DNA of 64,000 nt from Glycine soja (Eukaryota > Streptophyta > Magnoliopsida > Fabales > Fabaceae), in assembly GCF_004193775.1 (NCBI RefSeq), contig NC_041020.1, positions 13,118,383 to 13,182,382 of the forward strand, read 5' to 3'. The notes beneath the pieces were generated by a model that had not been told where the DNA came from, did no database searches, and saw only the letters and a list, made by a program, of their open reading frames with translations. Made by a program: the position numbers and the translations under genes. Below are positions 21,434 to 33,487 of this stretch, piece by piece (the first letter of the stretch is position 1; every line of letters begins with the position of its first letter).

Positions 21434-22883
21434 TTAAAAATCCTGTGATCTATCCTGAGTATCCGGTGTCTGAACATCCTTCTCATCTGTTAAGAGAAGC
21501 ATAGGGGTAGCTGGAGGAGAAGTGTTCGGAGATAGGACTGGTGTAATCTGATCCTTAGGAGTGGAGGGGTCTGTTGCCTGCTGAATTGAAGCCTGCCACT
21601 GGTTCTGAAGGCTCAGAAGTGGCCTCAAGAGATTTCTCAGAAGTGGTTGCAGCTTCTCGTGTTTCAACTACCCTCTTCCTTTTGATCAGGGGCTCTGGAG
21701 TGGAAGTCTCGGATGACTCATCCTCCCTCTGCTGTGGTACCTGAGCAGTGAAACCTTCGTCTTCCCTGTGAAGGGGAGGCTGAGTCCCGGGCCAGGCTAC
21801 CCATTCATTAAATTGTTCAACAGAAGGGATAGAGTCTGGAGGTGCTACCAGCTGTAAACTTTGTAATAAAACAATCTTCCCTTGATGTATGCTTTGAAGC
21901 ATGGCTTCAAGACGTTGAAAGTCTACAGAAGATGGGGTAGAAGGAGCTGCTAAGGTACGTGCTGGAGGAGGAGCTGTAGATGTGGAAGGAGCCTTAGCTG
22001 GCCTTGCCCTCGCTCTCCTAGGCCCTCTAATAGTAACTGTCAGATCGGCAAGGTTCCAACAGTTCTTCCTGATATAGGCCAAGTTAATGAATGGGCTCAA
22101 GCATTCGAAGACTAGGCTATCAGAAGCAACCCCTCTGGACCTACATAGAGCTGTGATAAGAGCAGGGAACCCAAGTCTAGAGGAGTTAGAATGGGCCATT
22201 GATGTGATCTGGCCAGAGATGAGAGATCCTACATTCATGTCCAGCTGAGAGACTAGGCCAAAGATTAACCTAGCTCTATCTGAAATCAAATCTGAGGTGT
22301 GGGAAGTCAGAGACAGGTTGGAGTATGAGAGAACACTCTAAACCTGAGCAAGAGTTGTCAGATCCAGATATTTCCTGAGGATCTTCCCAGGATGGCCTTC
22401 AGCATTTAAAACAAACCCTCGGCCGGGTATACACAAAGCAGCCTCAATCTCTTTGATATCAATGGGCATTCTACAGTATCTAGAGTAAGCGGGTAAGGAT
22501 TCTCCCTCAGCCAGTACCACAGGTGTCTCCAAGAAGGTGTTGAGGTTGTCTGCATCAATTTTTATCAAGTGGCCTTGAATTCTGACTTGTTTTGGTAAAG
22601 GCCCCTTGGGACTGTAGAGGTTGGCATAAAACTCCTTCACCAAGGCTAGGTCGATGTTGCTATCAGCTAAATTGGTGAGGTGCTTGTGGAAGTTATGCCT
22701 CTCCAATTCAGCCTTGAACTCATCCAACTCCATATGGTATATTTCTACCTTCCTCTCAGCTAGTAAATGTCTTCCTAGCACATTATCTGTGTATCTGGTC
22801 CAGGCCTCGAAGGAGTGGAATCTTCTTGTGTCATATTGAGCTGTGGGCCTTGCACCAATGCTCTTTCTTTTTCTGGAAGACAT
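21434..22883 (-). pseudogene. Calypso-like env-like ORF
   Basis: The start is ATG at 22883 ('MSSRKRKSIGARPTAQYDTR'), with a basic N-terminus. A mostly helical domain includes 'LALVKEFYANLYSPKG', 'VRIQGHLIKIDADNLNTFLE' and, after one in-frame TAG (22339-22337, probably a former Trp codon), 'RLIFGLVSQLDMNVGSLISG' and 'GFPALITALCRS'. A proline/alanine-rich segment and a short helix 'FQRLEAMLQSIHQGKIVLLQ' follow. The frame closes at 21555; an overlapping frame to 21434 may be its tail after a frameshift. I see no convincing signal peptide or membrane span. The domain resembles the SIRE env-like ORF in this window. Confidence 0.7.
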
Positions 22884-24640
22884 CTGTAGACAAAGGAATC
22901 AAACATTTGATCGGGACACAGTTATTCAAATTTTAAAAACTGAAAAATAAAACTGAAAAAGACACTGGCCGCTTAGGGAGACATGGTCCGCTTAGCTGGC
23001 CTTTGTAAAAAAAATACTATCGCTTAGCGACATGTGGAGCCGCTTAACGAAAGTTGCAGAATTTTTAGATTCTGCAGAATTGGCTTAGCAGGAAAGCGCC
23101 TGCTAAGCTGAACATGTGCCGCAAGGATTTGCGCTAAGCTCCTTAAAGACTGTGCTTAGCGGCACCAACTCTTCAAAAATTCTACTAAGTGTTGGGAGCT
23201 TAGCGAGCGAAGCTTGCTTAGCTCAGAGGATGCCACAACCAATCGCGCTTGGCCCAGGAAAGCTCGGCTTAGCATGCGACCATCAACAAAAAAATTGATT
23301 TAAGTTACCTGGGCTTAGTGATTCAGCCTCGCTTAGCCACAAGTAGTTCAAGAAGAGGATGAGTGTTCATCCTCAAAAGATGAACTCGCTTAGCGCGGTA
23401 AGCGTGCTTAGCGAGTTCTTCAGATAACGCTTACATACAGTGAGTATTGATGAACACCCTTAGCGCAGCATGCTCGCTTAGCAAGTTCATCGCGTTTTCC
23501 AGAAAATGCAGAAAACACAGCTCGTTTTCTTGCACTTTTCAAGCCTCTAAAAGGCATATCAGACATGCAACGTGTGCCTCATACTCAATTCAGTATACAA
23601 GCGTATATAGCCCTAATCTTAAACTAAATTTAACAAAACATAAAAACCCTAAAAATCTAAAGCTACAGTTGAAATCTTCTACCCTAAAGTTAAGACAAGA
23701 AAAAGAGAAAAAGAATCATGGAACTTACTTGGATGGTGTATGGTTGATGCTTCAAAGTTGAAAATTCACAAAGAAAGCACAGATGCAAAATGTGCAAATT
23801 TTTGGAGAGAATGGAGAGACGAGGTTTCCGTAATCTGGCAAATGTGAATGTAACTGCTGTTACACTCACTTAAGCAGTTTATCGATACTTTTGCTTAGCG
23901 GACCGTTGCTCTAAGCGAACAAGAGAGACATTTGGTTTCTAAACAAGGCTCTCTTAGCGGACCCGTGCACTTAGCCGACGTTTCAAATTCAAAATCAGTT
24001 TTTTTTTTAACAAAAACTTGACTTAGCGAGAGGGTACATCCGCTTAGCGAGGTCTGCAGATTATAAAAGTTGTAACTCTCGCTAAGCCAAGCTCTGGCCA
24101 GCTTAGCTAAAATGATGCATCTTAAGTACAGAGGAGTATGTGCTTAGTTAAGAGGGACTCACTTAGCGCTCAGATTGCCGTAATGAATCTCGCTTAGCTG
24201 CCATGACTGGCACTTAGCATCATGGACCTCAATTATGGCCATAAGGAATTGGGCTTGGCGACAATAGGTCACGCTTAGCCACAGATAAGCTATCGCTTAG
24301 CAATCAGGCTGAAGCTTAGCTGAATTCAGATCGAATTTAAGTCAGCTTAGCTCAACCTTGGCCAGCTAAGCGGACCAAATCAGCCTCAGATGCAAGGGTT
24401 GGGCACTAAGCGCTTGAGACTCACAACTTAGTGCATGAACAGAGATGCGCTTAGCGCGAGGCTTGCTCTTAGCGAAAGGACTATTTTTCAGAAAATATTT
24501 TTCCAAGTTATTTTTCAGTCCTTTTTTCCAAGAAATTGAAACCCTTATGTTAAACATCCAAAGATTGGCTGATATACTCCTATGTACAGATTATATAGCA
24601 AGTTCCAAATTATTTAAATACATGAAAAAAGAAAGATAAC
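22884..24640 (-). repeat. pol-env spacer packed with GCTTAGC motifs
   Basis: Between about 22970 and 24480 I count by eye about 33 occurrences of CTTAGC or its complement GCTAAG, roughly one per 45 bp, often as 'cgcttagcg'. About 27 are in the CTTAGC orientation on the plus strand. Spacing is irregular, so this is a dispersed motif and not a tandem array. No credible ORF is present. Confidence 0.7.
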
Positions 24641-24840
24641 ATAATTTAAAACTGGGTTGCCTCCCAGGAAGTGCTTCTTTAACGTCATTAGCTTGACACT
24701 TTTACCTCACTGGGTGATCTTATGATTTGGTTACTAGTTTCAAAACCTCTTGACCTCCTTCCATTACCTGTAAGCAAACATTGGGTTCAGGAGCAGGCTT
24801 GTCTTCAACAAACAAATCAAAATCAATTTTCTGATCTTCA
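24641..24840 (-). other. 3' end of Calypso-like pol / conserved post-pol box
   Basis: The minus strand carries a conserved stretch (about 24652-24703: 'tcaagctaatgacgttaaag' then 'gggaggcaacccag') that marks the end of pol in Athila-lineage elements. The rest, up to the SIRE LTR at 24841, is short and has no clear domain. Confidence 0.5.
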
Positions 24841-25983
24841 TGTAGAAGCAAAGCTTCAAGAATTATTTTGATGATGCCAAGGAATTTCAAAGATCATTCA
24901 AGATGAATTTCAAGGATGAAGAAAGCAAGATGTCAAGCAAAGCAAAGATCTCAAGATAAGAATTAAGATAGACTCTTGGAAAAGTTTTTGAAAAGCACAA
25001 ATGATTGGCCCAGGGAGTTTCTATCTTAACAAAAAATTTTCCAAGCATTTTACTTTCTGGTAATCGATTACCAGAGGTTGTAATCGATTACAAGTGGCCA
25101 CAAAGCTTTCTGGAAATGTTTTCAAAGTTTTCAAAGTTGTAATCGATTACCAAAACTATGTAATCGATTACCAATGCTTCAAAATGGTTAAAAATAATTT
25201 TGTAAGTGTGTAATAGATTACACATCATATGTAATCGATTGCAGAGCTTTTGAGCGTTGGACATTTGAATTTTGAATAAAATTAATTGTGTAATCGATTG
25301 CGCCAATGTTGTAATCGATTACTAGAGAGGATTTTCGAGAAAATCTGCTAACAATCACAACTTTTCATTAGATTTTGAATGGCCATCAAAGGCATTTAAA
25401 TAGGTGACTTGGGCAAAAATTTTCTTTAGAGTTTTCACTGTTCACAAAAGACATAATCCTCTCAAACAAAAATCTCTTATCTTCAAAATTCCTTGGCCAA
25501 ACACTTGTGTTATTCAATAAGGAATTGAGGGCTTCATTGTAACATCTGTCTCTTTCAAGAGAGATCTTTTCTTCTTCTTCTTCTTACTTTTGAAAAAGGG
25601 CTAAGAGACTGTGAGTCTTTTGTTGTAAAGCATCTGAGCACAAAGGAAGGGTTGTCCTTGTGTGTTTCATAAGGTGTAAAGGATTTGTGAGATAGTGGAA
25701 CTCCCAAGCGGATTTCTTAGGGATTGGACGTAGGCAACGAACTTTGCTAAACCAATATAAAAATTATGTTTGCACTTTCTCTTCCCTTAAACTCTATTAT
25801 TTATTGTTGCTTATTGCTTCTATTCAGTAAGTTTAATTTGAATTATTATTTAGGAATTTATTTTAAAAGGAATCTAGGGACTTGGGTTAAAATCATAGTA
25901 GAATTTTTAATTGGGGAATAGTTTGTGATATCTTAATTCAACCCCCCCCCCTTCTTAAGATATCTGAGGCCACTTGTCCAACA
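24841..25983 (+). mobile_element. Copy C 5' LTR
   Basis: It runs from 'tgtagaagcaaagcttcaag' to 'ccacttgtccaaca', 1143 bp, with both termini intact. Eight TAATCGATTA-type boxes in four pairs lie at 25060-25323. A TATA-like 'catttaaataggtgac' lies at about 25394. A poly-C run precedes the terminal 'cttcttaagatatctgagg'. Confidence 0.9.
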
Positions 25984-25985
25984 TG

Positions 25986-25997
25986 TGGTATCAGAGC
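25986..25997 (+). other. Primer-binding site, copy C
   Basis: 'tggtatcagagc' is a perfect complement to the 3' end of initiator tRNA-Met and starts two bases after the LTR. Confidence 0.9.
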
Positions 25998-26034
25998 TTC
26001 ATTCTTGTACAAAGTTTAGAAGCTTCAAGAATTA

Positions 26035-27642
26035 ATGGGCTCATCAAACTACTTGTTCCCCGAAGGCAATTCAATTAATAGGCCTCACATTTTTAATGGA
26101 GTGGGTTACCACTGTTGGAAAACCCGCTTGCAAATCTTCATAGAGGCTATAGATTTAAACATTTGGGAAGCCATAGAAATAGGGCCTTATATTCCCACCA
26201 TGGTTGCTGGAAATACAACAATAGAAAAGCCTAGGGAAGATTGGAGTGAGGAAGAAAGAAGACTAGTACAATATAACTTAAAAGCCAAAAACATAATTAC
26301 ATCTGCCCTAGGAATGAATGAATACTTTAGGGTATCAAACTGTAAAAGTGCAAAGGATATGTGGGATACCCTACAAGTAACACATGAAGGCACAACAGAT
26401 GTTAAAAGATCTAGGATAAACACATTAACTCATGAATATGAACTATTTAGGATGAATGCAAATGAAAGTATACAAGACATGCAAAAAAGGTTCACACACA
26501 TAGTTAATCATCTTGCATCTTTAGGAAAAATATTTTCAAATGAGGATCTAATAAATAAAGGTTTGAGATGTCTAAATAGAGAATGGAAACCCAAGGTAAT
26601 AGACATCACAGAATCTCGAGATTTATCTAGTATGTCTCTTGCTACATTATTTGGAAAATTACAGGAACATGAAATAGAGTTGCAAAGACTAAATCAACAT
26701 GAAGAAAATGATAAGAAGAAGAAGGGAATTTCTCTTAAAGCCTCATCTTCAATCCTAGAAGAAAGTGATATGGAAGATTCAATTGACTTGGATAATGATG
26801 AAGAACTTAGTCTCTTTGTCAAAAGATTCAACAAATTTCTTAGGATGAGAGAAACTCAAAGAAGATAAAACTTCAAACCTAAAAGAAGGATTGGAGAATC
26901 ATCTCAAACTCCAAGATGCTATGAGTGCAATCAACTCGGACATTTGAGGGTTGATTGTCCGATCTTTAAGAAAAGAATGGAGAAATTTGAGAACAAAAAC
27001 ATTGGAGAAAAGAAGGCAAAGAAGGCCTACATCACATGGGATGATAACGACTTAGAATCGTCTGATGATTCTGAAAAAGAAGTGATTAATCTATGTCTAA
27101 TAGGCAAAAACTATGAAAGTGACGAAGAGGTAACATCTTCTAACAAATCTATTTCTTTTGATGAGTTACAAGATGCATTTGCTGAATTACATAGCGAATC
27201 TATTAAACTTGCAAAACTTGTTTCTTCATCTAAGAAAACTATGTCAGATTTAGAGAAAAAGATTTCAAAGTTAAATAAAGAGTTAGATCATCTTAAGTCT
27301 GAAGTGTCAATCTCTAAATCAAGGGATAAAGTTCATGCTTCTACTATGACTATTGAAAAAGTAAATTCATGTGAATGTTGTAGTAAATATGTAGAAGAAA
27401 TTAAAAATCTGAAAAACTCACTTGCCAAATTCTCAAGTGGCAAAAACAACCTAGATATTATATTAGGAAAACAAAGATATATTTTTGATAAAGCAGGGAT
27501 TGGATATAAACCAGAAAAACGACAAAATTTTTATAAAAATTTCTTTTCTTCCACGCAAAAATATAATTCTCCTTTCATTACATGTTTTTACTGTGGAAGA
27601 AAAGGGCATGGCATATCTAAATGCTATTTTAGGAAAAATTGA
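26035..27642 (+). pseudogene. Copy C gag, one internal stop
   Basis: It starts 'MGSSNYLFPEGNSINRPHIF'. The capsid-like domain occupies the first roughly 240 codons. A TAA at 26866 interrupts it, but the same frame continues through a first CCHC knuckle 'CYECNQLGHLRVDC', a long lysine/glutamate-rich coiled coil ('KLNKELDHLKSEVS') and a second knuckle 'CFYCGRKGHGISKC', ending at a TGA at 27640. Two knuckles separated by a coiled coil are seen in both C and D. Apart from one stop the gag frame is complete, and it gives the best view here of the full domain order. Confidence 0.85.
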
Positions 27643-27752
27643 AAAAATATTAAAATGATTTGGGTCCCAAAAGGATCCATTGTTCACACTAACGCTCAAG
27701 GACCTAATAAAGATTGGGTACCTAAGTCACAATATTGATCTTGTAGGAACCC

Positions 27753-29543
27753 TTGAGGAAAAAGTGGTACATAGATAGCGAGTGCTCAAAACATATGACG
27801 GGAGATGCATCAAAGTTCACACATATTTCTCCCAAGAAAAGCGGGCATGTAACCTATGGTGACAACAACAAAGGTAGAATTCTTGGAGTTGGAAAAATAG
27901 GTACAAATTCTTCAACCTCCATTGAAAATGTTCTACTAGTTGGAGGTCTTAAGCACAACCTGCTTAGTGTTAGTCAATTGTGTGACAAAGGCTATCTGGT
28001 ATCATTTGGTTCTCAAAAATGTGTCATTGAACATGGACATGATACAAATATAAAGCATATAGGGTTTAGAGTCAATAATGTTTACATGATAGACTTAAGT
28101 CAAAAACTAGGTAATAATCAATGTTTTCTTAGCAAAGATAATGATCCATGGCTATGGCATAAAAGAATTGCTCACATTAACATGGAACACTTAAACAAAT
28201 TAATTTCAAAAGCTTTAGTTGTTGGTTTGCCAAAACTAAAATTTGAAAAAGATAGACTATGTGATGCATGCCAAAAGGGAAAACAAACTAGAGTTTCATT
28301 CAAATCCAAAAACATTGTTTCAACTACTCAACTTTTACAATTACTACACATGGATTTGTTTGGCCCTTCTAGAATCATGAGTCTTGGAGTAAGTTACTAT
28401 GCCCTTGTTATAGTTGATGACTATTCTAGATACACTTGAACACTATTTATCACTCCTAAGAATGATGCATTTCAAGCATTTAGGAAACTTGCAAATATGA
28501 TTCAAAACAAGAAAAATCTCAAAATTATATCTATTAGGAGTGATCATGGGGGAAAATTTGAAAATAAAGAATTTGAATTATTTTGTGATAAGCATGGCAT
28601 TGAACATAACTTTTCTACACCTAGAACCCCTCAACAAAATGGAGTTGTTGAAAGGAAAAATAGATCTTTGGAAGAAATTGCTAGAACCTTATTAAATGGC
28701 ACTCCTCTTCCAAAATATTTTTGGGCTGAAGCCGTTAATACTGCATGCTATATGATGAATAGGGATTTAATAAGACCCATTTTAAAGAAAACTTCATATG
28801 AACTGTTTAATGGTAGAAAACCTAACATTTCACACCTTCATGTTTTTGGTTGCAAATGCTTTGTATTAAACAACGGAAAAGAAAACTTAGGAAAGTTTGA
28901 CGCTAAGTCTGATGAAGGAATTTTCCTTGGTTATTCCTTGCATAGTAAAGCTTATAGAATATATAATAAGAGAACTATGATTATTGAAGAATCTATTCAT
29001 GTTTCCTTTGATGAGTCTAATGCTATTCCTCCAAGAAAGGATATTCTAGATAATATTGCATAATCTTTAGAACAAATGCATATTTATGGACAAGATTCTA
29101 AAGGAAAAGGGAAAGGAAGCAATAAAGATCCTCCAAAAGAAGCCAAATCAAATTATGAACTTCCAAGAGAATGGAAAGCTTCAAGAGATCATCCCCTTGA
29201 CAACATTATTGGTGATATCTCCAAAGGGGTAACAACTAGACATTATCTTAAAGATTTATGCAATAATATGGCTTTTGTGTCTATGATTGAACCTTAAAAT
29301 TTAAATGAAGCCATAATAGACGATCATTGCATAGTTGCTATGCAAGAAGAACTAAATCAGTTTGAGAGAAACAATGTGTGGGAACTAGTAGAGAAACCTG
29401 AAAACTACCCCATCATAGAAACAAAATGGGTATTTAGGAATAAGATAGATGAACATGGCATAATCATTAGGAATAAGGCTAGATTAGTTGCAAAAGGATA
29501 TAATCAAGAAGAGGGAATAGATTACGAAGAAACATATGCTCAA
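27753..29543 (+). pseudogene. Copy C pol: protease, integrase and RT start
   Basis: The protease site reads 'WYIDSECSKHMTG', so the active-site D-S-G has become D-S-E. Pre-integrase ('[18 protein letters not shown]') and integrase ('HMDLFGPS', 'IRSDHGGKFENKEF', '[11 protein letters not shown]') follow. In-frame stops lie at 28437 (TGA for Trp), 29060 and 29295 (TAA). RT begins '[20 protein letters not shown]' and is cut at 'YEETYAQ' by the terminus of G2. The protease change, the stops and the truncation make it non-functional. Confidence 0.9.
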
Positions 29544-30697
29544 TGATCGAGGTTGTACCCGAATCAAATAAACATTAAAATGGAGTAACTAGGAAGTGAT
29601 CCTAGGTCATTTCCCAACGAGCAATGATAAACCAAATGTTCATAATATACTTGCAATAACAGTAACAATGGGGGGGGGGGAGGGTTGTTTGTTGTGTGAA
29701 TTAAAGAACAAGCAAACTGGAATACAAAATTAATAATAGTAAAAACGTGTTGTTTCCTCTGATTCAGAAGCCATTCTCTTGTCCTAGGTTATGAAGAATT
29801 TGTCCCTAACAGTTAACCACTTAATCCAACCCTATTTTAATTTACTAAGCGAAAATCAATTTAGGGCTGTCAATATGTGATTAAGCAACACATACACCAA
29901 TTAACCCCTTGTTCATTAAGCACAAACGCAATTTAAGCACAAAGGAAATTAATCGAACACGAAGCATGCACAAATTAACAGAATGCATGTGGGTTAAATG
30001 GTGAAGGGAAAACTGCCAGGAAGCTACATTATAAACAAAACCTCGAAGAGAGTTAAGCTTCACCCTCAGAAGGAAACAACACCAGAAATTTAGCCTTCCA
30101 TAATTTCAACCAAAAACAGAAAACGCAATTGAAACTAAAGACAGAAACGTAAATGAAACTGGAAATAGAAACGAGAATGAAACTAAAGCAGAACGTAAAT
30201 GAAATTAAAGGCACAAGAAGAAATAAAAACAAAATTGCAATTAGAAACAGAGAATCGAAAAGTGCATTACGTGAACAGTAGCAATAAGCTCAAAAACGTA
30301 AAACCCTAAACCCTATGCTCCGAATAATAGCCTAACAGAATAGCCTTTACACGAATCCCAAGGCTACTATATATAAGGGTCACTCAAAGTCACTGGGCCC
30401 TATTACATTATTCTGGCCCAAAATGAAATAAACACTGAACAACATAAAATAAAATTGCAATCTCCTAATTAAAAATTAACTAAGGTAAACGTTGCTTTAT
30501 TTGCCCTCTTTAAGTCCACGACCAAAATTCGGATTAAGCCCAATGCTTTATTAATTCCCGAAATTAGATTGAAAACATCAAATTAGCTTAATGAGCCCAA
30601 GTAATAAAACTGCCTAATTAATTTGACAATTAAGACTAATCAGTAATTAAAATGGTGCAAAAAACTTTGAGAAATAGGAGAAAATAATGGCACATCA
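29544..30697 (-). mobile_element. G2 3' LTR
   Basis: The minus strand starts 'tgatgtgccattattttctcc' at 30697 and ends at the 'gatca' terminus (29544), 1154 bp. It matches the G1 LTRs (about 1149 bp) along its length. The poly-G run at 29670-29679 corresponds to the variable poly-C of the other LTRs. Confidence 0.85.
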
Positions 30698-31466
30698 AAA
30701 CCCCCCATACTTAGCCTTTTGCACTCTTGGGCAAAATGAAACAAAGAACAAAATCCAAGGATATCAAAGAGAGACAAACAAAAACATTTACATATTTCTC
30801 AATGAACATCAAGGAATGAAAGGAATGGGTAACATCTAACATGAAGATATCTAAAGAGTCAAGACATTCGTGAAAATCATCCAAGCAACCTAATCATGGC
30901 AAAATAGTTAATCAGCTCAAGAATGAAAAGTGATAAAGCCTCACAAGATATACACTCTATCTCTCAAGTGTCTAGGCTACTATTTACCCTCAAAGCACCC
31001 ATGAAAGCCAACACCACATAAACTTGGCAAGATTCTAAAATTGACAATCAACCCATAAACACAAGCACATGAGGATCAGAAGGTCTTTTAAGGTTGTAAT
31101 GGGGCCAAGGACAAGGTAGGGAAAAATATGGAATAAGTGGCTAAATCCCAAAGGAATAGAGGAGCAATGGGGAATAAGTGCATATTAAGAAAAAATAAGA
31201 AGACCTAAAGATAAAATTTAAACATAAAGAGGAGAACAAAGAGTCTCATCATTCTTTTTCCATTTAAGATCTTATTCACTCAACTTTATTGCTTTCCTTT
31301 TTCTTTTTCGAATTGATTCAACTGAATTTTATTTTTTTGGAAGAATTTGAGAAACAACATCTCATTCAGCATGTCCAACATTTAACCAATATACAATGTA
31401 CATCAAGTATGGTCCAAAATACATCATGAAGCATAGCCAACAAAACATGTTATCCAATGAAACAAC

Positions 31467-31497
<31 letters not shown>

Positions 31498-32222
31498 ACT
31501 TATTCCCAAAACAATTCCAAAGCTCCAAAATTCCTTAAGGGTAAAGTGATATCATGGTTTTTCACTTAAGGCTTGTAGTGAGCTTCAAAACAAGGAAAGG
31601 GAAACAAGGCTCAAAAGGGCTATCAAAGGGATTAATTCAAGGTAAGTCCATTTGGCTAGAGGCTTATAAGAACAAAATTGCCTAAATCATTTTCAAATAT
31701 GCATGTGAATTAGGAAGCATCAACAAGAATCAAGCCAAGGCTATTGTGCAAGCAATCAATGGGGAAAAACACACCAAATGATTATGATGATGGATGGCTC
31801 AAATTCTCACAAAGGTAAACTTATCACTTTCGAATTGAGCTTTCAAAACTATCATGACATGTAGAGGAAAATCAAGGATTTCAAATCACAAAATGTCAAG
31901 AGACTTTTATTTTCAAAACAATTACCCATTTCTTGAACATATCCTATAATTCAAAGAAAAACATGCAAAATTGTACATGCAAACAGAATTGACCTAAAAT
32001 ATTAAACTAGATATCCAACAAAACTAACAAAATTAACAAAACCGACAAAACTAGCAAAACCAAAGAACACTCCCCCCCCCCCCCCCCCCCGCCCCATACT
32101 TAAACAACACATTGTCCTCAATGTAGCACAATTAAAAGATTAAAAGCAATTAAACCATCAAATAGAATCGGACAAGTGTAATAAAAGCAAACAAGGAGAT
32201 AGGAAAAGAAGAACTCCCTAAG
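30698..32222 (-). other. G2 3' non-coding region with PPTs and microsatellites
   Basis: The LTR-proximal tract reads on the minus strand 'aagtatggggggttt' (30698-30712). A second 'atggggc' plus long-G tract lies at 32072-32097, just after pol. A run of 18 C followed by an AC repeat occupies 31466-31499. G1 has much shorter homopolymers at both places, so these are slippage expansions. No ORF is supported. Confidence 0.65.
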
Positions 32223-33487
32223 TCATGGTGGAGGAAGAGTAGGGTGGAGTAAGGAAGTGTCTTCCACCACTACGTCCACTAAAGAAGGGTTTGTGAGGAA
32301 TGGCTTAAGTCGGTGTCTGTTGACCTTGAAGCTCTTGTTTGCGGAGTCGCTTTTGATCTCAACTATACCATAAGGAAAAACATTAGTAACAACAAAAGGA
32401 CCAATCCACTTAGACCTCAACTTACCACTCATGAGCCCAAGCCTAGAATTATACAATAACACTTTTTGCCCAACCATGAAGTCCTTCTTAATTATCATGC
32501 TATCATGGAACTTCTTGGTCTTTTCTTTGTAGAACTTGGCATTCTCGTAGGCTTCTAGGCGGATCTCATCTAACTCACTCACTTGCAACTTTCTTTCCTC
32601 ACCAGCTTGATCCATAGAGAAGTTGCAGGTCTTCACTGCCCAGTATGCTTTGTGCTCAATCTCCACTGGAAGATGACATGCCTTTCCAAAGATAACCCGA
32701 TAAGGAAATATTCCTATAGGTGCTTTGTAGGCAGTCCGATGTGCCCAAAGAGCATCATCAAGCCTGGTACTCCAATCTTTCCTGCTTGGTTGCACAATCT
32801 TCTCTAAAATTCTCTTGATCTCCCTATTAGAAATTTCTGCCTGTCCATTGGTTTGAGGATGGTATGGTGTGGATACTCTGTGTACAACCCCGTACTTTTT
32901 AAACAAGGCATGCATTGATTTTTTGCAAAAATGGGTTCCTTGATCACTAACGATTGCTTTAGGTACTCCAAACCTGCAAAACAGATTACATCTGACAAAA
33001 TCTACAACAACCTTAGCATCTTTAGTTCTAGTGGACTTGACTTCCACCCATTTTGAAACATAATCATTGCAAGGAGAATGTAAACATAACCAAAAGAGAC
33101 AGGAAAATGGTCCATGAAATCTATGCTCCAGACATCAAACACCTCACAAAATAGCATTGGTTGCTGAGGCATTTGTTGTCGCCGTGTAAGTGCACTTCCT
33201 GCTCTCTGACACTGCTCACAAGTGCTACAAATCTTCCACGAATCTTTAAAGATGGTGGGCCAATAAAAGCCATAGTCAAGCACTTTCCGAGTTGTCCTTT
33301 GAACACCCAGATGACCTCCCGGTGCGGAAGAATGATAGAACCGCAGGACTGAGTCAGTCTCATGATCTGGAATGCATCGTCTAATGACCTGATCACTGCA
33401 CAATTTCCACAAGTAGGGGTCATCCCAAATAAAGTGCTTAGCATCACTTTTAATTTTATCTTTTTGAGCTTTAGATGCTAAGGGAGG
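32223..33487 (-). pseudogene. G2 integrase
   Basis: The HHCC zinc-binding region reads '[19 protein letters not shown]' then 'CSTCEQC'. The core begins '[12 protein letters not shown]', and a frameshift near 33040 leads to a second frame with 'VSDQGTHF' and '[15 protein letters not shown]', so all three acidic residues of the DDE triad can be found. The C-terminal part has '[19 protein letters not shown]', and the frame ends at 32223. The N-terminal side is interrupted at 33488 by a solo LTR. G1 carries the intact counterpart. Confidence 0.9.

Larger units (their letters stand above)
18686..24840 (-). mobile_element. Calypso-like (Athila-lineage, env-bearing) gypsy element, 5' part missing
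   Basis: Read on the minus strand: the end of the pol region, a motif-rich spacer, an env-like ORF, 3' non-coding sequence, a polypurine tract and a complete 3' LTR. It lies in the env-like ORF of copy B (left flank 'ataag' at 18681-18685). Its right side is cut by SIRE copy C at 24841. Gag, protease, RT and the 5' LTR are not in the window. An env-like ORF after pol in an Athila-lineage element is the description of soybean Calypso; the family name is my inference. Confidence 0.65.
24841..29543 (+). mobile_element. SIRE-type copia element, copy C (3' part missing)
   Basis: A complete 5' LTR, PBS, gag, protease, integrase and the start of RT are present. The copy is interrupted at 29543 by the Athila-lineage element G2, and its remaining RT, RNase H, env-like ORF and 3' LTR are not found beyond G2, so they were deleted. 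It lies in the pol end of the Calypso-like element. Confidence 0.85.

Noticed and set aside
31466..32095. Long C runs and AC repeat as regulatory or i-motif elements
   Set aside because: G1 has short tracts at the same places. Length varies freely, which fits slippage, and assembly errors are likely in such homopolymers.
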